Assembly (NCBI GenBank): GCA_017396555.1
Contig: JAFQLS010000053.1
Span: forward strand, 1 to 38,318
Source: Lachnospiraceae bacterium
GTDB taxonomy: Bacteria > Bacillota > Clostridia > Lachnospirales > Lachnospiraceae
Direction of reading: 5' to 3'
Length of the DNA stretch: 38,318 nt
This document shows, one piece after another, positions 1-8,900 of this stretch. Numbering within the stretch: the stretch's first letter is position 1; the number at the start of each line of letters is the position of its first letter. Below the pieces are notes generated by a model, which ran no database searches, was not told the origin of the DNA, and saw only the letters and a list, made by a program, of their open reading frames with translations. A program made the position numbers and the translations under genes.

Positions 1-255
1 CTCATCGCAAGCAATATCAATAACCTCAATAACATTTGGATTTTCTTTATCTCCACCCATTGCTATTTTAACTCTTTCAGTTAATATTGCTCTTTCCTTG
101 TATACACAGCAACGCATTGTTGAGGTTTTACCTGGAACAATTATTTTGGGTATTTCTATGATATTTTCAAGCAGGGTATCATTCCATGCCTGCTTTGCAA
201 CCTCACGAAGTACCTTATATTTTAAGTGTTGTACCTTTGTATCAAACTTTCTCAT
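1..255 (-). CDS. [FeFe]-hydrogenase-like iron-sulfur protein, N-terminal part (runs off left edge)
   Basis: Open reading frame starting with ATG at 253-255 on the minus strand, preceded by a GGAGA ribosome site about 5 bases upstream, and continuing past base 1. The 85 visible residues begin MRKFDTKVQHLKYKVLREVA and include PGKTSTMRCCVYKERAI and VIDIACDE. From memory this is the N-terminal segment of a clostridial [FeFe]-hydrogenase-like family (often called group B), in which a 4Fe-4S dicluster and then an H-cluster domain follow. Those diagnostic parts lie outside the window, so the family call rests on the N-terminus and on the neighbouring sensory hydrogenase. It starts 16 bases after the SpoIIE-type gene and is probably the last visible member of the same operon. 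Confidence 0.6.
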   Translation of the reverse strand, partial: MRKFDTKVQHLKYKVLREVAKQAWNDTLLENIIEIPKIIVPGKTSTMRCCVYKERAILTERVKIAMGGDKENPNVIEVIDIACDE

Positions 256-271
256 ATTTTCTCCAATCTAC

Positions 272-1444
272 TTAAAAGTAACTGACTTTTATACGTTTTC
301 CCATTTCTTTAAGACATTTTGAGAGTTCTTCAACCAGCTTCATCTTTATGCTAAAGTTAATCGGCAAATCCGGATTCTGATGAGCCGGATTAATTGCTCT
401 ACCTACATAGAAATTTATATCTGTAGCCTCCTCAAATAATAACTGACATATTAACGAAGCTCCATCTTTTTTATAATTCCAATGCTCATACATCTCATTA
501 TTTCCTAAATAATCCTCTGCATATTCAAGAACCTTATTTACAGTAATAACGCCTTCTGTTACAAGATCTACACCTTCAAGCTTTGCTATAGGCGGAATAT
601 CTGAATTTTCGAAATTCAGCGTTGCCTGAAGTGGTTTCTTTAAATATTTAGCAGCAATAGTCGAAGTAGTACCACCACATATAATGTGCTTTCCTTCCTT
701 CGAGAAAAACAAGGACATCATACGGTGCGCATCATCTCTATTTGATGGCGGACCAAATAATATATTCATAGGTTCACGCTTACGTATCTTTACTACACAG
801 GCAGTTGCATCATCTCCAGGTTCTCTGCCATATAATCTGTCACACTCATCTACCAATATTGTAGATAAATTTTTAGCAGTAAGACATGTATGAGACATAA
901 CCTCCATATAGCTTATAATGTCTTCTCGTTTCCATCCAAAATTATAAGATAATCCAATTCCTGCATGAGGACATCCATCACTCATTGCAATAAATATATC
1001 ATTCTCCTGAAGTCTTAAAGTAGTCTTATATATCTTTTTTCCATCTATATACATTTCTGTCTTAGGATAATCAAAATTTACATAATCCCTCAATACAATT
1101 ACCTGTGGATTATCATATTGAATTATCTCTGCTACTTCATTATTTATAATATGAATAATTGTAAATGTAGAATAAGCAACTCCACGAACAGAACACACCG
1201 GCAAAGTAGCTGCAATGGTGGACACACAATCTTCAATGGGAAGTCCCTCTGCCATCATTGTTGATATAATCTTAGATGTTAATGTAGACAAAATACTAGC
1301 TTTAACTCCACTTCCTAGTCCATCTGCAAGAACAATTACCGTAGAATTTTCATTCTGTTCTACTATATCTACATGGTCACCACACAACTGCTCTCCAACA
1401 TGATTAATACTCTTATATCCTATATCTGCACATAAGTTATTCAT
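272..1444 (-). CDS. SpoIIE-type PP2C serine/threonine phosphatase of hydrogenase operon
   Basis: About 390 residues. The first ~220 form a SpoIIE/PP2C-like phosphatase domain. Metal-binding motifs are visible: DGLGSG with Asp41, SDG with Asp156, and GDDA at 210-213. These proteins dephosphorylate Ser/Thr on partner proteins in the cytoplasm. The remaining ~165 residues are a separate C-terminal region (from about MNILFGPPS) that I cannot assign. I start at the ATG at 1442-1444, which sits 10 bases after GGAG; an in-frame TTG at 1448-1450 is the alternative. The start overlaps the hydrogenase stop by 8 bases (ATGAATAA), so translation is probably coupled. A phosphatase directly after a sensory hydrogenase suggests it is the output of H2 sensing (inference). 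Confidence 0.85.
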   Translation of the reverse strand: MNNLCADIGYKSINHVGEQLCGDHVDIVEQNENSTVIVLADGLGSGVKASILSTLTSKIISTMMAEGLPIEDCVSTIAATLPVCSVRGVAYSTFTIIHIINNEVAEIIQYDNPQVIVLRDYVNFDYPKTEMYIDGKKIYKTTLRLQENDIFIAMSDGCPHAGIGLSYNFGWKREDIISYMEVMSHTCLTAKNLSTILVDECDRLYGREPGDDATACVVKIRKREPMNILFGPPSNRDDAHRMMSLFFSKEGKHIICGGTTSTIAAKYLKKPLQATLNFENSDIPPIAKLEGVDLVTEGVITVNKVLEYAEDYLGNNEMYEHWNYKKDGASLICQLLFEEATDINFYVGRAINPAHQNPDLPINFSIKMKLVEELSKCLKEMGKRIKVSYF

Positions 1445-3116
1445 CTGCAATCGACTCCTTTAATTTTGCAAGCGCTATTTTGGTTTCTGCTGCAGTTTCA
1501 CCTAATAGTGATGCTATTTCCTGAACAATACGCATTTGTTTATCAACCACCTTATCTGCTACTTCAACAGTCTGACGACTTATTTTTTCTTTCTTCTCTC
1601 TCTGCAGTTCTTCCTCAGTCACATCACGCATAATACCAATTAATAAATGAGAATCCTGATCATATACAACTGACTGTTCTATAAATCGTTTATACTCTGC
1701 AAGATATACTCTCTTGTTATGAATATTTCTTCCACTATTTATTACATCAACAAAATCTGTTGGATCAAGTACACGTACAACAGAGTCGCCTAATATATCC
1801 ATACTTGAACGAATATTCATAATATTTCTCGCAGCCTCATTTATCTGCTGAACCTCAAGATTTTCGTTAAGAACAATAAGACCATTAGGAGTATTCTTTA
1901 CAATCGTATCAGAAAAGCTCTCTGCTTTATCCTTAAGAAATGGCAAACACATAGATACCTCTGCCTTACCCTGACAAATAGCTATAGCCTTTTCTCTACA
2001 GGTGTTATATCCACATGAGCCACAATTGAGTTCATCAGTTGCCTTAAATTTACCCATCTGACGTAATGCCGCACATATCTCTGTCTCTGTAGGATGCTTT
2101 AATCTATGTTCGATATATTCAAATTGCTTTTTGAGTTCATTATTATTAGGCTGTACAACATCAAAATCCTTCTCACCAGCATAATTTGCAATTGTAATGT
2201 AATCCTTTATCTTTGATGTGTTGTGGTATTTTTCCATAACAGGTCCACCTATACAGCTTCCTACACAGGCTGACATCTCTATGAAGCATTTATGGATTTT
2301 TCCACTTTCTATATCCTTTAATGCATCAATACAGTTCTCAACTCCATCTATAGCCATATATGTATATCCAGAAATATCCTGCGCCATAGTCTTAAGTATT
2401 CCTCCTGTTGTAGGGAAAAATCTTGCACGACTCTCTGGTGAGGAATCTATTTCTTTCTTTAATTCTATCTCTTCCTCTTTAAGCCAGTTAGTGAGTTCTT
2501 CAAATGTAAGAACGGCATCCACTATTCCATCATAATGCTCTGCCTCATCCTTTTTAGCCACACAAGGTCCTACAAAAACAGTTTTTGCATTAGGAAATCT
2601 TTTCTTAATATCCATACAATGAGCCTGCATAGGAGACACAACATCTGCTAAATATTCAAGTTCTGCCGGAAAATATTTCTGAATAAGCAAATTAACAGAA
2701 TGACAACATGATGTGATAATTATATCCCTATCATCTTCCCGAAGCATTCTTTCATATTCATTTTTAACAATAGTAGCACCAACAGCAGTCTCCTCTACAT
2801 CATAGAATCCTAACTTCTGAAGTGCTTCTTTCACTGAATTTATACCCACTCCTTCGTAATTAGCTACAAAGGATGGTGCAAGACTTACTACAACCTGTTC
2901 CCCACTTTTCAAGAATACCTTTACCTTTTCTGTCTCATCCACTATCTGTTTGGCATTCTGAGGACATACAACAAAACATTGTCCACACAAGATACACTCG
3001 TTACCAATAATATGTGCCTGATTACCTGAAAATCTTATAGCTTTTACCGGGCAATGACGAATACACTTATAGCAATTCTTGCAGTTTGATTTTTTTAAAG
3101 TCAAACAATTTGGCAT
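1437..3116 (-). CDS. hydS: Sensory [FeFe] hydrogenase with PAS domain (HydS-like)
   Basis: 559 residues. Domains in order: two 4Fe-4S ferredoxin motifs (Cys12/15/18/22 and Cys41/44/47/51); an H-cluster domain, about 70-320, with L1 TSCCHS (Cys137/138), L2 GPCVAKK (Cys185, Lys188) and L3 SACVGSC (Cys284/288); a further 4Fe-4S motif CGSCGYNTC (Cys365/368/373, probably Cys390); a PAS domain about 400-500; and a coiled-coil-like tail. All four H-cluster cysteines remain, so it should bind the cofactor. The Met before the L2 Pro-Cys of catalytic enzymes is Gly183. PAS-bearing group C hydrogenases of this kind are regarded as H2 sensors rather than bulk catalysts (family knowledge). It lies 6 bases after the ferredoxin gene and overlaps the phosphatase gene. 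Confidence 0.88.
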   Translation of the reverse strand: MPNCLTLKKSNCKNCYKCIRHCPVKAIRFSGNQAHIIGNECILCGQCFVVCPQNAKQIVDETEKVKVFLKSGEQVVVSLAPSFVANYEGVGINSVKEALQKLGFYDVEETAVGATIVKNEYERMLREDDRDIIITSCCHSVNLLIQKYFPAELEYLADVVSPMQAHCMDIKKRFPNAKTVFVGPCVAKKDEAEHYDGIVDAVLTFEELTNWLKEEEIELKKEIDSSPESRARFFPTTGGILKTMAQDISGYTYMAIDGVENCIDALKDIESGKIHKCFIEMSACVGSCIGGPVMEKYHNTSKIKDYITIANYAGEKDFDVVQPNNNELKKQFEYIEHRLKHPTETEICAALRQMGKFKATDELNCGSCGYNTCREKAIAICQGKAEVSMCLPFLKDKAESFSDTIVKNTPNGLIVLNENLEVQQINEAARNIMNIRSSMDILGDSVVRVLDPTDFVDVINSGRNIHNKRVYLAEYKRFIEQSVVYDQDSHLLIGIMRDVTEEELQREKKEKISRQTVEVADKVVDKQMRIVQEIASLLGETAAETKIALAKLKESIADE

Positions 3117-3122
3117 AACCTG

Positions 3123-3374
3123 TTATTTCCTTTCACTTAATACTGCCACTACGTCTTTTTCAAAAAATTCATTAACTGATTCAGGAGTAACTGAGAAAAA
3201 CTTATCATCAACAGTTACACATACACCCTGCTGACATTTTCCCATACAAAATGTTCCTGCAAGTTCAATCTTATCTCCAAGATTATTCTTGCTTATAAGA
3301 TGTTGAAGCTGTTCAACAACCTGACGAGAGCCTTTAATATGACATGACGAACCTATACATACTGTAATTTTCAT
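3123..3374 (-). CDS. [2Fe-2S] thioredoxin-like ferredoxin (NuoE-type)
   Basis: 83 residues, a complete small thioredoxin-fold ferredoxin. It has the four ligand cysteines spaced as in NuoE/HydC-type proteins: C6-x4-C11 and C43-x3-C47 (FCMGKC). It probably carries electrons to or from the hydrogenase encoded 6 bases downstream. The start ATG follows AAAGGA at about 10 bases. It begins 25 bases after the kinase gene stop with no terminator between, so it is likely in the same transcript. Confidence 0.85.
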   Translation of the reverse strand: MKITVCIGSSCHIKGSRQVVEQLQHLISKNNLGDKIELAGTFCMGKCQQGVCVTVDDKFFSVTPESVNEFFEKDVVAVLSERK

Positions 3375-3399
3375 AATTAATCTATCCTTTCTTTATTGC

Positions 3400-4149
3400 T
3401 TATTCATAATCTACTACTTCTGTCCATGATATAAGAAATTCACGTTCTTTTTCATTTCCCTTAACCGACTGAGAAGCCGCCACAATTGGCATCCATGACT
3501 GTACATATTTCTTTTCTGTATTACTCTTTTTGCAGAATAAATCAAGATATTTCTTAGCACCATCAATATCTCCATTTAACCAAAATAAAAGATATGTTCT
3601 TGCCACATCTGCTGAGGCATTACCCTGAGTAACATGTGACCAGTCAATAATATACGGTGTTCCATCTTCCGCAATTATAATATTAGAAGGATTAAAATCT
3701 CCGTGACAAACCTTATTATGCTTTGGCATACCTTCTAATCTTGTATGTAAATCATACCTTGTTGTTGCATCAAGTTCAGATATGCTGATTTTACTATTCA
3801 TCTTATCCTTTAACTTATTAAGAAGTGGTGATGCCTTAGACTGAACTAACATCTGTAAATCTACCAATAACTCAAGATATTCATTTTTCTTCCCTGGATT
3901 TTCTTCCATCAGCTGAGCCATAGTTTTTCCCTTAATATATTCAGATATGATAGCCCATTTACCATCTATCATTGTAACCTCATATATCTTTGGAATGTTA
4001 AGACCTGTTTCCTCAATTCTTGCCTGGTTAAGTGCTTCATTAAGAATGTCAGACTTTGAATAGCTTTCATCAAACACCTTAATACACTTATCTCCATCAC
4101 GATAGATTGTCTTGTTGTTTCTTACTGCAATTACCCTGTCAAGTTTCAT
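3400..4149 (-). CDS. APH/choline-kinase-fold phosphotransferase
   Basis: 249 residues. The protein-kinase-like fold of the aminoglycoside phosphotransferase superfamily is shown by a candidate ATP lysine (IKVF, Lys24), the Brenner motif HGDFNPSN (His149, catalytic Asp151, Asn156) and the metal site IIDWSH (Asp169). Many members are annotated as antibiotic kinases, but nothing here points to drug resistance. It is the first gene after the lysR terminator and after a Rex-like operator, and it leads the hydrogenase operon. A kinase next to a SpoIIE phosphatase suggests an opposing pair acting on a shared target (inference); the substrate could equally be a small molecule. The start has a strong AAGGAGG ribosome site. 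Confidence 0.82.
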   Translation of the reverse strand: MKLDRVIAVRNNKTIYRDGDKCIKVFDESYSKSDILNEALNQARIEETGLNIPKIYEVTMIDGKWAIISEYIKGKTMAQLMEENPGKKNEYLELLVDLQMLVQSKASPLLNKLKDKMNSKISISELDATTRYDLHTRLEGMPKHNKVCHGDFNPSNIIIAEDGTPYIIDWSHVTQGNASADVARTYLLFWLNGDIDGAKKYLDLFCKKSNTEKKYVQSWMPIVAASQSVKGNEKEREFLISWTEVVDYE

Positions 4150-4172
4150 TTTGATTTCCTCCTTAAATAACT

Positions 4173-4190
4173 TTGTTAATATTTTAACAT
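4173..4190. promoter_or_regulatory. Rex-type redox operator (ROP) upstream of hydrogenase operon
   Basis: TTGTTAATATTTTAACAT matches the Rex consensus TTGTTAA-N4-TTAACAA at all but the last defined base. The repeat is TGTTAA-N4-TTAACA. It lies 24 bases upstream of the kinase ATG and overlaps TAAAAT, the only -10-like hexamer I see there on the minus strand (no good -35 could be assigned). Rex represses fermentation and hydrogenase genes when NADH is low relative to NAD+ (family knowledge). Control of this operon by Rex is inferred. Confidence 0.72.
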
Positions 4191-4263
4191 TCTTTTTTTA
4201 TTTAGGTATTATTAAAATGTTATATCTGCCTTATCTTAATTGATATAGCTTTTGCTAAAAAAA

Positions 4264-4286
4264 AGAAAGGTCTTTACGACCTTTCT
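4264..4286 (-). terminator. Intrinsic terminator after lysR
   Basis: Perfect 9-bp stem AGAAAGGTC / GACCTTTCT with a 5-base loop. On the minus strand it is followed by a run of eight T. It lies 4 bases past the lysR stop and separates that operon from the hydrogenase operon. Confidence 0.92.
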
Positions 4287-4289
4287 CAT

Positions 4290-5210
4290 TTACAGGTATT
4301 TTCTTCTCGAATTACAAAGCTGTGTTATAAACTCTTTATCAAGTTCACTAAGCTTATATCCATTTTTATAAATTAGCACATCCTTATATTCTTCATTATT
4401 GTCTATACACTTCTTCTGTACAAGATTATACCTTGCAAGCATATTATTAGGAACAGGTGATACCCACATAAAGGTATTCTTATTTTCTGCTAACAATTCA
4501 AATTGACTTGCTCTTTCAAACACATATATTCTCCTGCTTATATTATTGTTACGCTCCTCTTTTACTATCTTTATAAATGGTAGGGTCTGCATATAAGTAT
4601 CTGCATGAGCTATCTCGATATAATTTTCCAAATCTTTATTCTCAATATTATCCTTAGCACATAATTCATTGTCTCTATTCATTATTAGACAATAATGAAA
4701 CTCTGAAATCATCTCATAAGAAAGACCTTTTTCTTCAAGCATTTTCTTAAAATATTTATCATGCTTTTTAGCATATCTGATAATTCCAAGTTTATAATCA
4801 TGCTGTAATATATTATTAATTGCTGATTGTGCATTAGTTTCTTTATAAATAATTTCAACAGCATTACTATCAAGACTCTTAGAAAATTCAACAAATGCAT
4901 CAGCAATATAACTGGCTCTTGGTACAGAAATAGAAAATCTTTGTTTCTTAAGTGAACCTGTCTTATAAATATTTTCCACATGTTCTATCTGTTTTAGTAT
5001 ATTTGTTGCATACGATATAAATTCTTCTCCCTCATAAGTTAAGAACATACCTTTTGCACTGCGATCAAAAATTGTAATTCCAAGTTCAGCCTCTAATTCC
5101 TTAATTGAACGACTAATATTAGGTTGTGCTATAAGAAGAGCTTCTGATGCCTTACTAAGTGAACCTGCCTTAGCTACTTCGACCGCATATTTCATATGTA
5201 ATATATTCAT
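4290..5210 (-). CDS. LysR-family transcriptional regulator
   Basis: 306 residues. The N-terminus (1-60) is the typical LysR winged helix-turn-helix: MNILHMKYAVEVAKAGSLSK, then AQPNISRSIKELEAELG and FDRSAKG. The rest is the periplasmic-binding-protein-like effector domain. The effector is unknown. It ends at a strong terminator and starts 28 bases after the YdcF-type gene, so it looks like the last gene of the GGDEF-EAL operon. The ribosome site GGAGTG lies 10 bases upstream. LysR genes often regulate a divergent neighbour, but none exists here, so the target is not evident. Confidence 0.92.
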   Translation of the reverse strand: MNILHMKYAVEVAKAGSLSKASEALLIAQPNISRSIKELEAELGITIFDRSAKGMFLTYEGEEFISYATNILKQIEHVENIYKTGSLKKQRFSISVPRASYIADAFVEFSKSLDSNAVEIIYKETNAQSAINNILQHDYKLGIIRYAKKHDKYFKKMLEEKGLSYEMISEFHYCLIMNRDNELCAKDNIENKDLENYIEIAHADTYMQTLPFIKIVKEERNNNISRRIYVFERASQFELLAENKNTFMWVSPVPNNMLARYNLVQKKCIDNNEEYKDVLIYKNGYKLSELDKEFITQLCNSRRKYL

Positions 5211-5238
5211 ATAGTTTCAACACTCCACTTCTATAATA

Positions 5239-5994
5239 TTATATATTTCCCATCAATTTCTCCTTAAAAATTGCCAGACCCTCTCTTACCATATAATTAA
5301 GAATCAACCTGTTATCAGATGGTGCCGGAGTTCCTGATATGTTCTTATATCCCATTTTACCAGCAAGCTTCTTAGCTCTAAATACATGAAAATTATTTGT
5401 AGCTATTACAACCTCAGCATCAGGATTATCAATTATTTCCTTACTGAAAAATAAATTTTCTTTAGTAGATGTTGATTTACCTTCTTCTAATATTCTATCA
5501 GCTTCAAGTCCCCTATCCACAAGATATTTTTTCATAGCCTCGGCTTCTGTAGTATCTTCTCCTACACCCTGCCCTCCTGATACAATGATGATACATTTAT
5601 CATTCTCTATTGCATATTCATAGGCAGCATCAAGTCTCTTTGCAAGTGATTTTGTAACTCTGGTACCCTTAATCTGAGCACCTAAAACTATTACATAATC
5701 CGCATCCTTAACAGGCTTTGAAAACATACCGCTTATTACACAACCTTCAAGAAATGCAAATAATAATACTCCACATGTTATAATAACTATAACTGATACT
5801 TTTATCCATTTGGGAATCATTTGTGTTATGTTGTATTTCTCAAATATCTTTGCACCGATAGAAATAACAATACTTCCTAATCCTGCCACTAACCAAAACC
5901 AAAGAAATGCCGAATTTACCCCCGCATAAGATGCAGCAAATATATAATATCCCAAGCACAATACTGCTAACACCAAAAATGTTATACTAACCAT
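5239..5994 (-). CDS. YdcF-family (DUF218) membrane protein
   Basis: 251 residues. Three hydrophobic helices occupy about residues 1-90. A cytoplasmic or extracytoplasmic DUF218 domain follows, with ADYVIVLGAQIKG, RLDAAYEYA, IVSGGQG, TEAEAMKKYLVDRG and the ATNNFHVFRA segment. Family members (SanA, ElyC, YdcF) are linked to envelope or peptidoglycan functions, but their biochemistry is poorly known. It starts 3 bases after the GGDEF-EAL stop, with its ribosome site GGAG inside the end of that gene, so the two are translationally linked. Confidence 0.88.
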   Translation of the reverse strand: MVSITFLVLAVLCLGYYIFAASYAGVNSAFLWFWLVAGLGSIVISIGAKIFEKYNITQMIPKWIKVSVIVIITCGVLLFAFLEGCVISGMFSKPVKDADYVIVLGAQIKGTRVTKSLAKRLDAAYEYAIENDKCIIIVSGGQGVGEDTTEAEAMKKYLVDRGLEADRILEEGKSTSTKENLFFSKEIIDNPDAEVVIATNNFHVFRAKKLAGKMGYKNISGTPAPSDNRLILNYMVREGLAIFKEKLMGNI

Positions 5995-5997
5995 ACC

Positions 5998-8900
5998 TTA
6001 AACTCCTTCACTAATTCCTAAAAATTCCTTTTCAAACTGATACATAGGCATTGGTTTTCCAAAATAATATCCCTGTATCATATCAACCTGTAATTCTTTA
6101 AGGATTCTTAACTGTTCCTTATTTTCCACACCCTCAACACACACATTTACCTTAAGCTTATCTGATAATTCAGTTATAAGCTTAATAAATGCCTGTGCAT
6201 AATCATCACTTGTAATATCCTTAATAAATGTTCTATCAACCTTAATAATATCCAAATCAAGCTGTTTAATATAATTAAGAGATGAATAACCTGTTCCAAA
6301 ATCATCAAGAGCTATCTTAACTCCTAATTCCTTAATACTCCTAATAATATTCTTCATTCTGTTCATATCATTAATAGCCAGACTCTCAGTAACTTCAAGC
6401 ACAAGATTCTCAGGTTTAACACCTGTAATTTTGATTATATCACTAATAGTTTCCACAACATTATTCTGCAATAACTGAATTACAGACAAATTAACATTAA
6501 TATGAACATCTTTTCCCTTATCACTCCATCTGTTGCTTGCCATACAAGCCTGTCTTAAAACATACTCACCAATTGGTGTAATAAGTCCCAAATGTTCAGC
6601 CAACGGTATAAAATCACCCGGTGTAAGCACACCAAGCTTTCCGCTATTCCATCTGATAAGTGCTTCACCACCTATACATTGTTCTGTAGCAATATCTATA
6701 ATAGGCTGAATAAATATCTCAAACTCATGACATCCAATTGCTACGGCTGACCTCATATTTTTCTCTATATCAAGTTTTTCAATAGCTGTTGCATCTTCTT
6801 CTCTATTGTAATATTCATATCTGTTCTTTCCGCTCTTCTTAGCATCATACATGGCAATATCAGCTTTTCTAATAAGACTGTTAACATCTCTTCCGTCTTC
6901 CGGAAAACGTACGATTCCCATACTCATAGTACAATAGTACTCACCATCACACAGATACCACGGCTTACTGAATACATCCTTTAATTCCTGTAATATTCTA
7001 TCAAGTTCGTCATATACTTCACTCTCAATAATTATAATAAATTCATCACCACCAACTCGATAGCATTTATTCTCAATGCCTTTTATCTGTTGAATATTAG
7101 CTGAAATAGTTTTTAATAAAATATCTCCGTACTGATGACCAAGACCATCATTAATATTCTTAAAATTATCAAGATCCATAAATAATAATGCACCACGAGA
7201 TTTATTAGTAATAGTTTCCCTTATAGTAATTTCTAAATCCTCTTCACAACGCATTCTATTATACAATCCTGTAAGGAAATCATTATTAGCCTGAAATTCT
7301 ATCCTGCTCTGATATTTTTTCTTTTCAGTAACATCTGTCATATTGCATAAAGACACCTTACGTCCATCTACCCAGGTAATTTCATTATATTTAATTTCAA
7401 ACCAGCCATTTCTGTCTTTACAATATTTTTCTTCGAAATATTGCTTCTCAGAAATAGCACCACACACATCGCATTTTTTTCCTTCACAATTAGTATTAAA
7501 CTCCGAACATGGCAATCCTACCAATTCTTTTCTATGTGCCTTTTTTGCAATATCATTTGCAAACAATATTTCTTTTGTTTCTTTATCTATAACACATATT
7601 TCACTTCCAATATTATCAAGGATTTCTCTAAGTGCTGAATACGAACTAACAAGCGAATCTTTTGAATTTTTCTTATACAATATAGTCTGTATCATAGTAC
7701 ACACATCCGATACAAACTTTATAGTTTCATCATCCCACTTTCGCTCATTTTTTTTATCCGTAAATACAGCATACATGACAACTTTGCCATCTATAATCAT
7801 AGGGATTCCTATTAATGCTTTGCAATTATACTTGTCCATAACCTGTGCATATTTTTCATTAATATTATCTGAAGATATAACCATCATTCCACTGCTAACT
7901 TCATCAACCGGAATCATATATTCTTCTTTTACAGGCATTATCGGAGATATTCCATCTCTACACCATTCTGTTTTTATACAGTATGAACTGTTAGCTTCAT
8001 CAACTCCTACAAGTATAGCTCTGTCAATACCAAGAAACTCACCTACTATATTAAAAACAAGTAGTATCGATTCCTCAAATTCCTGATCTGCATCAAGTAT
8101 CTGCAATACAGAAGTGAGCGCCGCACTCTTTCTATACTCGTTCTCCATATTTCCTTTTGCAATTTCACTTCTTTTAGATTCTTCAATTGCTTTCGCCGTG
8201 CTATAAGAAGCAGAAATAATCTTAGTAGACATTGCATTTAGTAACTTAACAATATCTTTAATCTGGGATTTATATATTTTTCTGCTAATTTCTTCTGTAA
8301 ATTCACCATTACATTCTTCCTTGCTAATATAGAATATTGCCCACGCGCCTCTTATTTCACCTTCATATACAATAGGTATGCCTATCTGATATATACTTTT
8401 GTATTCGCTATCTGTAGTAATCATCTCACCTTTTTCGATTACAGCTTCGGCAAGTCTGCTCATCATACCATATAACTTACTTCTACTTATAAAAGAATAC
8501 AATATACTCTTGTCTTCACTATTTATTGACATTCTTGTGAGACGATTAATATTTTCATCAAAACATACTCCAAAAATCTTCTCTGCTTCACAAAAAATAT
8601 TTTGATACATTTGAAGTTCTTTCAAATTCATTACATTTCTGAGTTCAAATTTAATTTCATCGAGATTAAGTTTCTTAAATTGATCAGACATATTATCTCT
8701 TAATGTCTTATTATAGGCTTCTATCAAATCCTCTTGCAATTTAGTCTCAGTAATATCTCTTATTACTGTTTCTCCATATGTTTTATCAGAAGAATTAACC
8801 ACATTTGTTATTTCTTTTAACCAATATGTTCTGCCCTTAATATCTATATACTTATATTCTATTTCATAGCTATTACATAACCCTTCTTTAACACTTGCCC

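Noticed and set aside
3400-4149. Aminoglycoside resistance gene
   Set aside because: Only the general APH/kinase motifs are present. The gene leads a hydrogenase operon and shows no mobile-element context.
4150-4263. A full sigma-A promoter for the kinase/hydrogenase operon
   Set aside because: TAAAAT within the Rex-like site is an acceptable -10, but the hexamer 17 bases upstream is not -35-like, so I did not annotate a promoter.
7343-8086. 247-codon plus-strand open frame opposite the GGDEF-EAL gene
   Set aside because: It lies wholly antisense to a clearly coding, domain-rich gene, has no ribosome site, and its translation is low-complexity Ser/Ile/Leu-rich as expected for a mirror frame.
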